DNA of 64,000 bases from Macrocystis pyrifera (GCA_031763025.1 JASSKH010000007.1:7269930-7333929); one strand, 5' to 3'. Shown: positions 20,690-35,600, counted from the first letter of the stretch. Notes: generated by a model from the letters alone, not told the origin. Numbers and translations: made by a program.

Positions 20690-23600
20690 GTGAGTACCAG
20701 ATTCGAACATCAAACACACACCGTGTCACACGAGCAAGTATCACCGCATCAATGAAACTGATTATTACCAGGTACCTGGTACTGCTGTATACGCTGGTAC
20801 TGCTATTATGGTGCCTTCCCTCAAAAGCTCCCATCTGCTGTATTTCCTATGCGGTTCGATTTTTGAGCTTCAGATTTTGACCCGATGGCATTTTCAGATA
20901 TGAGCTTGGCAAATCGAAAGGGTCTTCCTGTGCGGAAAAATCAGATTTATTGTGCGTGTAGAGATTCGAGCAAACGCCGAGACCAACTGCTGTTTTTGTG
21001 ATTTGGCGCCGCGAAGAGACGCGCTGGGTGCGCTGCCCTGCGCGTAGGACCCAAGCGTCCGAGCCCACGCTGACTGCCTCTAGTCTGGTGGCGAAGAGAT
21101 GTGGCGAGTGCGCCAGAGTCAACCTGTCTTGGTATTTTGTGTTTGATTCTGTGACTTGACTGCTGCTGCTGCTGTACGGCTGCGGTGTAGTCTACGAGTA
21201 CGTATCCACGGAGAGGCGCGTGCCGAGTGCTCTTCTCTTGGTCTCTAGGCCCGAGCCCGCGCCAGCCGACTCTAGTCTGGCCACGGAGGGACGCGCCGTC
21301 CGCGCGTCGGGCGCGAAGCAATGTCGCTATACAGCTGTATCACCATCCAACTCATCGATCGTTGCGCTGCTGTTTGCTGTCGTGGATAATATCTTGAATT
21401 TAGAGAGCATGCCATTTTTCGATTTGAAAATCTGATGACCCAGGTCGTCGGATTTTGGCGTCGGATTTTGGCCCAAAATCCGACGACTTGGGTCATCGGA
21501 TTCTCAAATCGAAAAATTTCCGGTCGGATTTTGCATAATCGGACTGCATAAGTAGGGTCATTCGATTTTGAGATCGAAAAATACAAATCTGAAGCTCGAA
21601 ATCGAACCGCATAGGAAACGGCCTTACTGCGCGTAAACGCCCCCCGGGGCGCTACGATTTGCAGGTATAAAAAGTAGTGCTGGATATCGAAACCATGAAC
21701 GTTTCGGTACGATAAGGCCAAAATAACTTCGATATCGATAACGATAACGATAATTATCGTTATCGTACCGATAATCCGGAAAAGTCGATAACGATAACGA
21801 TAACGATAATGGAGGCGAAAACCGGCGCAAAAGGCCCTTTTTCTTTATTTTTTGGGTCGCGTCATCACCACGAGGACCCGTAATACAAGTAAACACATTT
21901 GCAACACCACCAGAGGGTTCCCAGGATCAACGTATTCCAGGTTGTTCTCGCATTAACTCATCGCCACAATACAATGCAGACAAGCTCCCATAACTCTGGA
22001 GTGGAAGAAATACCTCATTAAAAATAAAACAACCAAAGAATGGTAGTGTTGCTGAAAATCGTTGCGTCCCGTCTAAGCAGCTACTGCGAGACCGAGCATA
22101 TACTCCCTGAAGAACAGTGTGGCTTCCGCCCCGCACGGTCAACAGTCGATATGCTGTTTGTCGTGCGCCGGTTGCAGCAGCTCGGGCGGCAGAAGAAAAT
22201 CCCCCTGTACATGTGCTTTATCGACTTGCAGAAAGCGCACGACTCTGTCGACCGAGAACTGTTGTGGGAGGTACTCACACGCCTTGGTGTACCAACCAAG
22301 ATGCTCACAATCATTCGCAATTTTCACGAAGGCATGCGGGCTCGCGTGCGTGCGGATGACGGTGAACACTCGGACTGGTTCAATGTAACCTAGGGACTGC
22401 GGCAAGGCTGCGTACTATCGCCGTTACTGTTCAACGTGTTCTTCGCCGCTGCGATACACATCGTGCTGGTACGCTTCAGCAAAGACGAATGCATCGTAAG
22501 GGATTTGGTTCATCTCGAAGAGGACAGGGTTGTCGGAAAAGAGGAACCGTTGGCATGCGTGCAAAGGGCTGTGTGGGGCATGTTGTATGCAGACGATGCA
22601 GGAATAGTCTCGAAGTCGGCGGAAGGCCTTGCGAGAATGATGACAGTCATCGTGACTGTCTTCGAAGCAGTAGGTCTCACGGTATCCGAGAAGAAGACAG
22701 AGACGATGCTCCTACGAACACCGGATCAGACGTTTACCACCTCACCGCTCGCGATCGAAGCTGCAGGCCAAAAGTATAAACAGACGACCCAGTTTTTGTA
22801 CCTAGGAGGCATTATCCACGAGAACGCTGACCTCTCCTTCGAAATCGAGCGACGAATCCGTCTGATGCGGGCATGCCTCAAACGGTATGGTCCGGAACTG
22901 TACGATAGGACGAACGCACCGCTTAGTCTGAAAGTCCGGATGCTGAAGGCCGAGGTGATTGAGACCTTGCTGTACGGTTGCGTGACGTGGACCCTCAATG
23001 CGGACCACTTCGCCAAGCTTCGATCAGCCCACCACGAAGTCCTTCTGCGAGTCATTGGTTTCCAGCGCCGACTACGCACCGACCACACCACCCTCTCGTA
23101 TGCGAAGGCGCTCAGGATAACACGATGCGAAAGTATCGAAACGACCATCCGTAAACGGCGACTCTTCTTTGCGGGGGCTGTGGTGCGGCAACACGAGGGG
23201 CGATTGCCCAGTCGGTTGATGTTCGGGACGATCGCTGGTGGGGGGAGCCCGAAACCAGGCGGGCAGCCTAAGACTTGGCCTAGGGCAATTGCTGAGGACC
23301 TTAGAGTGTTCAAAGCCTCAGAGGGATCAACGGAAGACTCCCCCTTAGTCTTTGGAGTTGGGACCGCACTGTGGCCCACTGCAGCAAAACAGACGGGAAA
23401 GTGGTACCGGAAAATCCTCGAAGCAGCTGAACAGTTCATGGGCAGGTGGCACGAGGCTGAGGCAAAGCTGAGTAGACAGCGCCGTGCATCCGCTGCAGGT
23501 AGTGTTAGAGGGAATGGGGGGAGGGGTAACAGCAGGAGGGGTAGAGGGAACACCGTACAAGTGTATAGGGGCAGGGGGGGGGGAACAGGAGGAGTAGAAG

Positions 23601-26600
23601 GGAAACCGCGGTAGAAGAGAGTAGCAGAGAGACCGCAGATAGGGTAGCAAGGTACCAGGCCGACTAATAAGTTGGACGTTTCTTTGCTACTCGTACCGCC
23701 AACTGCTGCGGCCGTTCGGTATGCATTTTGATTTTTTTCCCTTCTTATCCTTATGAAAGAAGTACTACATAGTGGGTGGGTGACGAGCGTATTTTGGCCC
23801 ACTCACTATTGCTCTTTTTACTTAGTTAAGTGTTCACCGGGATGCATAGTCCCCTTTTTCCTTCTCGTATCTTTCCCCTTGCACGTCCCTTTTGGCTCAT
23901 GCTCGGGGTAAGTATGTATGTGTCTGAGCTTTGGCTTCCCATTTTATTTATTTATTTGGGATTCTTCTCCTTTTCTTTTTCTTTTTCTTGTTCTTTTTCT
24001 GTTTGGTTTTTTCGTTGCTTCTCTTTCTTTATGGTGTATTTTGGTTGCTGGCGTATGTATGTATGTTGTGTCGGCCGCACCTAGTGCGAAGGCATGGTAT
24101 TGCGTAGGCTATTAATGCATTACGGTGTGTTATCTCTGTGTCGTAGTCTGTGACCACAGAGCTCGTATCTTTCTAGGGTGAAGAATCAGCACGGACACTG
24201 GGCTTGCTGGATGTCGACGAGTAGAAGAACGGTTTAATGTGAAGAACACACACACACACATGATAACTGAAGCACATGTATGTACACCTCAGACAAAAAT
24301 AAAAGTGAGGTCCGCCCACATACGTATCATATACATGCGGTAGGCTGTACAAGTCGCCACAGAAACCGAGAAGACCGCATACTACCCAGAAGAAATGGAC
24401 AGGATGAAAAAAAAAACTCGACGTCGAAAAATCGAAATCAAAATCGGGGGAAAAAAACAAAAATTGAAAAGGGACGAGAGATAAAAAAGTTCAATTCAGG
24501 CAAGAAAGCAAGAAATCAAGAAAGGAAACATACGAGAGAATGCGCATGTTTTCGCAGATTGCAGGCTCGCACACTACGCGAGGGGTGTAGAACAGAGATA
24601 TGAACGAAAAGACAAGCATACGTACTCCGCTACTAAGAACACCAGGGAAGCTCAAAAGGGACTAATAGACAAAAAACAAAAAGGAAGACAGGTATTGGCT
24701 ACCAGGTATACCGGGTATTGTGTATTGTGTACCATGTACATGAAAAAAGAAAAAATACACCTGATCAGGTTTATTATGCTGAATTATTATTGCGGGGGAC
24801 CATACATAGCAAATAAGACATACGGTACACACAAAAACCTATGCATTTCCCTATTTTTACCAACAATATTTGGTCCTATTTACTATGCCCCCCCGTAATA
24901 ATAGTAGAAGATATGTAGCTGTTAAGTACCAGGGCACAACGACAACCACAGCTCAACACAAAATGTATATAATGCCACACAATGCTATTCGGAAGAACTT
25001 GTATACGTACTCACGAACCCAACCGTCGCCGCCACACCCAAAACAAAAAATCACTTGTCCTTCCTGCCGAGCGCCTCCTGTGAGATTCCGCTTGACCATG
25101 CCAATCCATGCGAACCGTCCAAAAACACGAGGGCATCGACAGTAAAAAAATAAATAAAAAAAATCGAAATACCGAACTTTTTTCGGTTCGATAAAAAAAT
25201 ATATATCGAACGATATATCGAAAGTTTCGGTACGATACCCAACACTAATAAAAAGACGCCCCGGGGCGCTTACGTGTTGTGATACCGGCGCGTTTTCTGA
25301 AAAAAAACGGGCCTTTTGGCTCCCCAGGGCGATACGAAAAAAGAAGAAAAAAGGCACGCACCTCTCACACGCGGGGCGATACGAAAAAAACAAGAAAAAA
25401 AACGCAACCTCTCAAGCGCACACGCACGCAACACAGAAGGGTGTGTTGTTCATGTCGCGACCCAGCAGCACCGACAAGGAAAACTTTTTTAGGTTTGGCA
25501 CAGGATATACCGTACTGGCGGGGGTTTGGGTTGCCGATGGTTCACGCCCGGAGCAGCGGTGTTGGCAGATTAGGCATGATATGATAATGGAGCTCATAAT
25601 ATGTTTTACAAGCACGCTTCGCGTCGCGGGCGGTTCCGCGCGCTACGCTCGCTCGCGAGCAAGAAGAACGGAACGGAACAGACGGTGCAAACAATAAGGT
25701 GCAAAGAGGCGATTTGCAAATGCCAAGAGCTCCATGCTCCATCCAAGACAAGAACCCGAACGCAACATGCAGTACGTTCGTACATACCCCAGGTGCTCGT
25801 AGGGTACTTATTTTCTCCTTTTCACATGCTGTATGTACGGAAGAGAACGCACAACACGGCAGAGCAGCATTGCAAAAACAATGAAAATGAACCCGAGAAT
25901 TTCAGAAAGAAAATATAATCCCCGTCCCCTCTCATGTAAGTAGTTTCTGCCTGACTGGAACACCTCGCACCAATCGAAAAGAAAAAAAAAAACGAACAAC
26001 AGAGCTTCTCGCTCAGCCTCGTATTCCGCCCGCCCCTCTCTCGACCACCTCGCCACCGATTCGTCCGGGCAAAGCTTTCCTCTCTCTCTGCCACAGTGAG
26101 CCCCATCGCCCGCCTCGCGTGAAGCCCGATGCTCACCGCGGCCCTCGTTCGCCAGCTCGACAATGTTGGTGCTACGACTGCGTAGCTCTCTCTGTGAGCT
26201 TCAGCTTGGTCGCAAAAAGAAGCACCGATTGAATTTTATTTTGAAGGCTAAAACGAACCTTATGGACTCGTACATAGGATAACTGATTCCACACGAGGAG
26301 GCCAGACAGAGGCCATTTTTGTTTCCCTCGTGTCTCGATGGGCACGCGACGCCTCGCCACGAAATGGCAACCGCGCTCCGTGCAACCCCCCCTTTACCCG
26401 CCAGCACCCACTGACACGGCACCGGGCTCGCCCGCGGTGCCGTGCTGTGAGTACACGCACGCAGACAAACCAAAAAGCAAAAGAAGAAGAAGAAAGAACT
26501 GAAAGCGACAAAATAATAGAGAAAACAAAGAACCACTGGAAAGGTCCGGCAAGTAGAAAAAGGAGGCGGTGTCCTAGTGGGAGCTCTGAGAGGCCAGGGA

Positions 26601-29600
26601 TGAACCAACCGAGTACGCTCAGAGAGAAAGATATAAATATATAAATAATTCTATACTGACTGTACGTTTGCCTCGTCGATATATTCTGGGCTGTGTCTTA
26701 CCTGATCATCAGGAAGCGAACCCATCATGTTCGCGCACGCACCAGCACGAACTGTTATAAACGCCACATCTCAGTATACTCTAGCACGGTACTTGTTCGA
26801 GTGGCTGGGTGACAGTTATTTTTTCAAGGCAGAACGTATAGCATGCTTGGTTCTCTGTCCGCGTCTGACTTTGTCTGTTTTGCTGTTATCGCGCATAACT
26901 TGCGCGTAAATTTTCCTACTGTATGTAAAGAACCCCTTTCCCTGCTTCGGAAACAGCAGCTAGCTCCATCTCCGACACTCAAATGACTTGCCAGCTCGAC
27001 CCCGGGGTGTTTATCCCAAAAAATGATAGGGAGGGGTGTTTACCTTGATACCGAAGCGTTTCCGCCTTTTCGTTTTGAGAGGGGCGTTTACTCCGGACTT
27101 TGCCCCTTTTCGTTGAAAATAGCGCCTCGGGGGGGTTTACCGTGATGGGGGCGTTTAGTCGAATTATTACGGTACCCTCTACGAGTACGAGAGTCATGTC
27201 ATGTCGGTCATCATGTGCTCGTACTAATAATATGCGAGTACCAACATGTGAAGAGAGTGCAGAGATACAAGCTGGTAAGAGACACAGGGGTGTCGATGCT
27301 GGGTAGGGCACGCTGCCTGTAGTTCACGAAGTTCTTATTATTGCTCCACATGTGAGTTGGGGGAGAGAGAGCACTCGAGTGAGCGAGGGTGGGCTTCGTC
27401 AGGAACACAACTCAGCCCAGACGTCGACCAAACCTAACCTGGTATGCAGATACGAGTGTTCCCATGAAGAAGATTCTCAAAGCGCTATGTACGTGTAGTC
27501 ATATAAGAATCGCATACGGGGATGTTCCCAAAACGATACGCGTAGCCACATAAGATTCTCAAATGGGTATGTACGTTCCTATACGGCAGATATGCTACTC
27601 CATACAACTGGTGTTATTACTGCAGTATATACGTAGTATACGACGTACTATACACTCACCTCGCATGCATTTATCCATGGGTCTTCCTGACCTTCAAGCA
27701 ACGTATGGCATATACTGGAGGTCGACAAATCGACGAGAGAGCTTCGGAAAGCGCCGTCCACCAAAATCTCCACCAAACACACGCTTGCCTCGTGTAGCCA
27801 GTGCTGTAAGACTTCAGCACAACTGACACTCAACGTACACTCACTGCAGTACACTGGGGAGCAGCACGGCAACGCACATCGTTGGCGCTGCATGGCAGTA
27901 TATACTGCAGTCGAAATTCGACCAAATCCTCGATCTTACGGCTGCTGTTTTTTAATTTTATAAGAATAAACACCTCAACATAAGCTGCAAGTATTAAACA
28001 CACTATCGCCCTGCTAATAGCGTGCGTTTGTCGCGTCGATCACAGAGACTGCGAAGGCGGGTCCAACACCAAGCGTAACTCGAGTTGGTTCTACTTCGGC
28101 GTGGCCGGTGGGTCAAAGGATCAGATTATTTCTATGGTGAGCGTGGTAGCCGTGATTATGCGATACTGCTCGCCGTGCGACCAAGATCCACGCATACTGC
28201 GCAAGTTATACGTTGACTCCGTCATCCTGGAGGTACCCTTTGTGTACCTAGAACACGCTGCTCTCTTTATAACCAACATTCCCGATGCTTGAACTGCATA
28301 TGACTCGACTGCTGTAGCATTCATTGGTGTTGTAGACACACCTGATACGTACCAGGCACCAGGTACCGGTACCGGGAACCACTGTAAATCGAGGTTTACC
28401 ATACTCGTGCTTGTTCTGGAACCTTTTACATTTTGGACGCAGAGGCTTATGAACTTGAACAACCAGAACGCGCTTTACAAGCACGGCATGACACCGGTGT
28501 TCCGGCTCTCGGGGAACCCGCTGTGGACGCGCCTCAAGCAGAAGGTTACGTTTGAGGTGAGGTGTCATATTTCGCATTGCTCGACTGACTTGTAGCGAGC
28601 TGGCTATCACCCCTGATTACGAGCAGAGGCGGCTCTTCGAGCGGAGGCGACTCTTTTCATGCAAACGTACTGTAGATGATACCCAGCCCGAAAATAAGCT
28701 GCCATAAGTTGTTAGGTTTTTCATCTGCGCGATTCCTCGTGTCAACCAATTTGTTTTTCTCCGCCACCGCCAAAGCACCATAGAGGCACCATGTCATGGC
28801 GTCACCATGAAAGTATCATGGAAGCACCATGAAAGCTCAATGGAAGCTCAATGGAACCTGGAGATACCATGGAAGCCCCCATGGAAGCACCATGGACATC
28901 TCATGGAAGTCGCATGGAAGTCCCAATCGAGCACCAGAGAGGCATCACGGAATTCCCATGAAAAACCACCGCGGACTTCGTCATGGAAGGACTGTTCTTC
29001 CATGAAAGTCCCAATGGAAGCAACGTGCTTCCATGGAAATTCCACGAAAGTCCCATCAACACAGAAACCCCCTTGGAAGCTGCATGAAAGTGCCATGGAA
29101 GCAGCACGACAGTCCCCATGGAAGCTCTATCAAATCGTAAGCACCACCAAAGCACCATGGAAATCCTCATGAAAGCACTTTGCTCCCATGGAAGTCCCAC
29201 GAAAGTTCTCCTAAACTCACCATAAAAGCACCATGGAGGTCCCCATGGAAGAAGTGTGCTCCGGCCTCCCGACGGACGTACCACGGAAGAACCATGGAAG
29301 CAGAGACGACTCCATGGAACCACCTGGAGGCGCCATGGGAGTACCATGGAAGTACCACGGAGGCATCGCGGAACTCCCCATGGATGCACTATGCTTCCGT
29401 AGAAGTCCCATCGAAGTCCCATGGAAGTCCCGATGGAACCACCACGAAACTACCATGGAAGTCCCTACGGAAGCACTTCCGTCCTCCTCATGGAAGCACC
29501 ATGGAAGCAGAGAAATCCCCATGGAGGCACCATGGGAGCACCATGGAAGCCCTCATGGAAGCAAGCACCCTGGAAGCACAATGGAAGTCTCCATAGCTGA

Positions 29601-32600
29601 ACCATGGAAGCACCACGGAAGTCCCTATGGAAAAATATCAAAGCACTATGCTCCCATGGAGTCTCCATGGAAGCATCATAGAAGCATGGAAGTCCCCACA
29701 GAACCGCCATAGAGGTCCCCATGGAAGCACGGTGAGAGTCCCATCGAAACTGGAGGCCCCATCCCATGGGAGTCCCATGGAAGCATCCTGGGGGTCCCAT
29801 GGACGTGGAGGAACCATGGAAGTATCATGAAAGACTTCATGGAAGCACTGTGCTCCCATCGAAGTCCAATGGAAGTCTCGATGGAACTACCATGGAACCA
29901 CCATGGGAGTGCTTCCGTCCTCTTCATGGAAGCACCATGGAAGCAGAGAAATCCCCATGGAGGCACCATGGGAGCACCATGGGAACCCCCACGGAAGCAA
30001 GCACCCTGGAAGCACTATGGAAGTCGCCATAGCTGAACCATGAAAGTACCACGGAAGTCCTTGTGGGAACAATATCAAAGCACTATGCTTCCATGGAAGT
30101 CCCGATTGAAGCACCATGGAGGTCCCCATGGAAGCACGATGGAAGTTCCATCGAAACTGAAGGCGCCATCCCATGGGAGTCCCATGGAAGCATCCTGGGA
30201 GTCCCATGGACGTGGAGGAAGCATGGAAGCTCCATGAAGGTCTCTATGGGAGCACTGTGCTTCCATCGACGTCCCACGGAAATCCCCATGGAACCGCAAA
30301 TGAACCACCATAAAAGTAAGTCCCCAGAGAAACACTGTGCGTCCGTCCTCCCCATGGAAGCACCTAACAGGGAAGCGGAAGCACCTAACAGGGAAGCCTC
30401 CATGACAGCACCATGAGAGGGAGCACCATAGAAGTCCCCATGGAAGTGAAAGATGCGTTCATGGAAATCTCATGGAAGCACCAAGGAAGTTCCGTGGGAG
30501 CTGGAGGCGCCATGGCAGCACCGTGGAAGTTCTATCGAAACTGGAGGCGCCATGGAACCACCACGTATGGAAGCACCATGGAATGTGACCAATGGACGCA
30601 TGGAAGCCCCATGGAAGCACCATGGAAGCACAATGGAAGCCCCCATAGGAGTATCATGGGAGCACCGTGGAAGCACCATGGAAGCACTAAGGAACCATGG
30701 AAGTACCATGGAAATCATGCTTACAAGGATATCTCATGGAATCGCCATTCCAGAATCTCTATGGACGTCTCCATGGAAACACCATGCAAGCACCACGAAA
30801 ACACCAAGGAAGCACTGTGTTTTTGTGGACGTCTCCATGGACGCACCATGGAAGCACCTTGGACGCGTAGAAGCACTTTGTGTGTCCGCATGGACTTTTA
30901 ATGGAACTTCCTTGCACGCACATTGTTTCCATAGGGACTTCCATGATACTTACGTGGGACTTCCATGAGACTTCTATGAGACTTCCATGGAAGAATAGCA
31001 CTTCCATGGAGGCTTCCAAGTGCTTGGGTGTTGCTTCCATGGGACTTCCATGGAAACACAGCAGTGCTTCCATGATGCTTCCATGGAAACACAGCAGTGC
31101 TTCCATGATGCTTCCATGGAAACACAGTGCGTACATAGGTATTTCAGTGCGTACATAGGTATTTCGGGGTACTTTGGTGGTGTTTCCATGGTGCTTTCAT
31201 GAGACTTCCACGGAAACGCAGTCTTTCCATGGCAAATCCAATGGTGCTTCCATGGAACGTCCATGGAACTTGAACAGAAGCACTAGCTTTGATGGGGGCT
31301 TCCGTGGGACTTCCATAAGGCTCCCATGAAATTTCCACGGAAAAACAGTGCCTCCACACGGGTTCAAGTGGTTCTTCCATGATGGGGCTTCCATCAGACT
31401 TCCATGGAAGCACGTCAATGGAGGATTTTATGGTTATTCTGTGGGACTGCAATGTGACTTCCATGGAAACCCTTCTTCCCACGAGAACTTCCATGGAATT
31501 TTCATGAGATTTCCGTGCAAGGACAGTGCTTTCATGGAAACGGACGTCCATGGGGAATTCCATGGTGCTTCCATGGCACATGCGTGGGAATTCCGTTATG
31601 CCTTAATTGGACGTCCACGGTGGTTCCATGGTGGGTTCATGGTGCCTATGGCTTCCATTGGGGTTTTGCTATTATTTCATGGTGCTTCTGCGGTGCTTCT
31701 CATACTCCCATGGTGCTTCCATGGGACTTCCATGGTGCTTTAGGGTATTTTTTTGGTGTTTCATTGTTCTTCCATGATGCTTCTGTGAATGATCATTAAA
31801 CCACCTTGAAATGCCCCTCGCCAGAGAACCCATAGTCCATAGTCGATCCGAGAGTGTCGCAGTGCAGCAGCGTACATAGTTCTAGAGCAACGCCAATGGC
31901 CTCCCACTCGTTTCGGCGGTAGTAGGCAACGTGTTTTTCAGTTATTAACCGATATTCTTCCGCCGCCGCCGGCGCTGTTCACAGGAAGAAGGACGGCATT
32001 TGAAACTCCAATTTCAGTTCCGTTTCACTCGAGACTCGGAGGAAGTGCTGTTCGCGTTTTGCTTCCCACACAGCTGCGAGGACTGCGAACGTGATTTGGA
32101 GCGCTGCGAAGATCAGGTAACCTTGGCTTCGAGGCTGATCGAGGCGGAGGGGTAGAAACAGAGGGAACAAAAGGAACCCACGTGCCCCGTGAAAACCTCG
32201 GCGCCTACGTGCCGGGGGCGAATGGCTCACCTTGTATGAGAAAGGGTGATATGAGGACCTACGACAGCACGTGCTTTTGGAAATAGCAGTGGCCGAGCTC
32301 AACGAATCATGCACCAGATCCGATTACGTAGGCTGGTACCCTGTGCTCCTGTTGTCTGCTTGTTCTTAGGCTTCTACCGCTTTCCGCTGACACTTGCACG
32401 ACAGGCTAGGAGAGGTGGCATGGCCGTGCAGGCGTTGCTGACTCCCAGGGCTGGCCCAACAGGCTATTACCACCGAGAGCTTCTCATTCGGACACCTGGG
32501 GGGAGAAGAGTGGACCTCATAACGGTCACGGACTGCCACGGCATCCTGGTGATTGATATATACCCGGAAACTGCTGTTCATTAACGTCGATCGATTCTTC

Positions 32601-35600
32601 TTACAGATTTACCATGGAATAATAGACAACAAATAGCCACGGCAACGTGCGCTGGAAGGCTGCGCATTCAGAGTACAGAGGCCGAGGTCGGACGAGATAC
32701 TGTATCGTTACTGCGAATTTTCGAGGTTGTTACCCGAACAACTCTTTATTCGGTCGCTCGTTGCCGAACTCTCTTTCAGGACGAGCGGGAGTCTCGAATC
32801 GATCCTCATCTGTTCCCGGAACTGCCTTGGAAGCGTAGACCATTCAGGTTTGAGGGCAAAGACATTGTCTTCGTCTCCGCGAGGGTTCACCCGGGGGAGA
32901 CTCCGGCTAGTTTCGTCTTCGAGGGCATACTGAGGTGTGCGAGTCATTGTCCCTTGGTAGATACCACTGCCACCTCTTTGTTGCTCATCGCACTATCCTC
33001 TTCCTGTTACGACGAAGAAACATCTACTGCTGTGTGTCGGGCAAGCTAATGGACGTACAGGATGCGTTTAGCGTGTACTGTGGTCGGTTGATCGCAGAAA
33101 GTGCACCCGCGCAGCGCCAAACTGTTATAACAGGTACCGTGTCGGAAAACGGTATGCTTTCCGTTTCCTTCAGGTTCCTCCTGGATTCGATCGACCCTCG
33201 CGCTGCGGAGCTTCGGCGGAGATTTGTTTTCAAGGTATGGGGCCTGCAGCAGTTGTATCGAAGCAAGGTTGCGTGGAGATCACACAGGAAGTGCCATTTT
33301 TTTTGTATCACAGGGCTAAATCGTCAAGGATGAATGCCACGCTATATGTCGACAATCGTCGCCGAGATAAGGCTGTGTCGCGCCTACGGCCTTCCTTTTG
33401 GTCACCTTTCAATTTTAGGGTAACATGCTAGCATGCAATCTCCTAGGGTGCCCACATGGTCATTGTTGAAGCTAATAACACACGTTAGGGTGCTGCCGAT
33501 GGTATGCTGAATCGCGGCCTGTAGACACAACCGGATAGGCACTGTCGTCCTCCTCCGTCATCGTCCAGATCCATCTTTAGCGCAGGGCGGAGTTCGTGTC
33601 TTCGGCCTTGGCCTCCCCAGTCTCAATGACATTTGATTCGACTCACGCTGAACCACCAAGCTTCCAGTATGATCAGCCTGTGGCCCCACCGCAAGAGACG
33701 CCGATATGCAGCCTGCACACTGCACAGCAACGAGGCTCATAGCCTATTATTTCAAGTATTTCGAGCATTTCTGTTGCATTCAGATGGTGACGGTCCTCAA
33801 AGGCTAAGGGAGCGTCGCTTACAAACGAACTCAAGAAAAGTTGATGTTGTAGAAGGAGCCCTCGTTGGGCCAAGAAACGCTAGGAAGATGAACTACTGTA
33901 CAAGAACTTCATATGAGGGCGAGACTAGTGAACGTAAGGGTGTACAAACACTCCAGTTCCTCTGATATGTGATGATACCTTGCAGAAAAAGCTCGCTCCA
34001 GGTTTTTGGCTGGGGCTATGGTAGGGTAGTGTGATGCCATCATTTCACTACCACGTTTACGTCACTTGAACAACGAGGGCCTCTGTGTCACTCGAAGTTG
34101 GGCGCAAATATAGTTTTGTTGTCGCAGAGTAGCAAACAATCCTCTGTCGGTGAACGTCGCGAAAACAGAAAATCTTGTGTATAGACTCAATAATGCCGGG
34201 AAAACAAGACGGTCACTCGGTCGAGTGGCTCTCATCGACTGAAATATAGGATGCAAAGGCGACCGCCCTACCATACCACCAGTTTTTCGCTGGAACTGAC
34301 TGATAAAGGATTAATCTCTTCGAGCTATATTCACTACTCACACGACGTAATTCAGTGCCTTGCAGCCAACATAAGCTCTTGATAAAATTTCACCCACAAG
34401 GCAGGAAAAGCCTGGTACGCCTCTAGTTCAATTCTTAGCACGATCGCGAACAACAAGCCGGTCCTATATCGCGCGTCCTCTCCGACTGCCACGTCAGCCG
34501 CTCGCCAACACTCCTGCTGGCACACGCTGCGTCGACACTCCTGCGTTGAGGACGTGCCGGCAGAAATTGGTGCGCCTCATACCATCCATGAACACGAATC
34601 CTTATCCCGCGCAACACCTCCCCCTCCCTCTATATCCCTCGCTTGCCCTCTTACATGTGCCGGTGTGGTGAGCTTAACCCCTCCAGGGCTGCACGCACGT
34701 TTTTGGGGACAAAATACTTGATACTAGGGAGGGATACGATTCACGCTAGAGCAGAATTAGCACCTCATGTTTCTGGGGTTCCTCACTCGATGAGGTCCAT
34801 GCCTCACCTCAAAAAGTGATCTTGAGGAAAACCAAAACCGCAACAATCCGACAAACAATCCCAAAGCCTGTGGTGTGTCACGAATAAAATAGTGAAACAC
34901 TGACCGTACCCCCGCGATATCTGCTCAAGCAGTCAGACCAGCCAGAAATGTTTTTAGCCAAAAACCATTACCTCTATCATACAGCATGCGTCAGACGTTT
35001 GGCAGTACTAAAAGGGGCTTGATTTTTGTTTATGCCCATCCGCCGGAAGAATCTCAAAAACCAAAACAAAAATAGCGTTTGCTCTGCTGCTATTGTGGTT
35101 GTTGTTGTTGTCGGTGGCGCATCCCCCCTTTTCGTGCGCGCCGCCGTGCAGCTGGTTCCGCTTATGAACCCCGACGGAGTGGCGGCGGGGCACTTCAGGC
35201 AGGACTCTTACGGCAACAACCTGAACCGGCACTACGCCGACCCGCACCCAGAAAAGCACGCATCGGTGTACGCTGCCAAAGCGGTGGTCATGTACTACGC
35301 CGCGAGACCGGCTGGGAGGCAAGCGAAGAAGCGGAGATAGGGCTATTGCTTTCTACTTCTTGCGTATCGGAGCAGTTTTTATGCGTCCGTTGACAGTGAT
35401 TTTCACGACACGAAGGGTTGCTGTACGTGGTGCTATACAGCGCTTGTGTACTGCTGTAGGACGAACGAACTCAAAAAGACAACCGCGCGGCCATTAAGCA
35501 ACAACGAGAAAATTACACCCTAAGCTATCCATCTATATATCCCGGTTTTGACGCGGTTTACAAAAATGTATGCATGATTTGTGCTTCCATCGTTTTCGCT

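Larger units (their letters stand above)
21675..25247. mobile_element. hAT-like transposon remnant (3.6 kb) in CCP5 intron 1
   Basis: The left end TAGTGCTGGATATCG and right end CGATACCCAACACTA are inverted copies at 13 of 15 positions. The same 8 bp, ATAAAAAG, lies on both sides (21667-21674 and 25248-25255). Eight-base duplications are the rule for hAT elements; family assignment is inference because I see no hAT transposase. The interior contains (CGATAA)n palindromes (about 21730-21815), a LINE pseudogene and a MITE. Confidence 0.55.

Noticed and set aside
28807-31799. Many open frames of 60-173 codons on both strands
   Set aside because: They are by-products of the CCATGGAAG unit, which lacks stops in several frames; they overlap on both strands and have no start context or domain.
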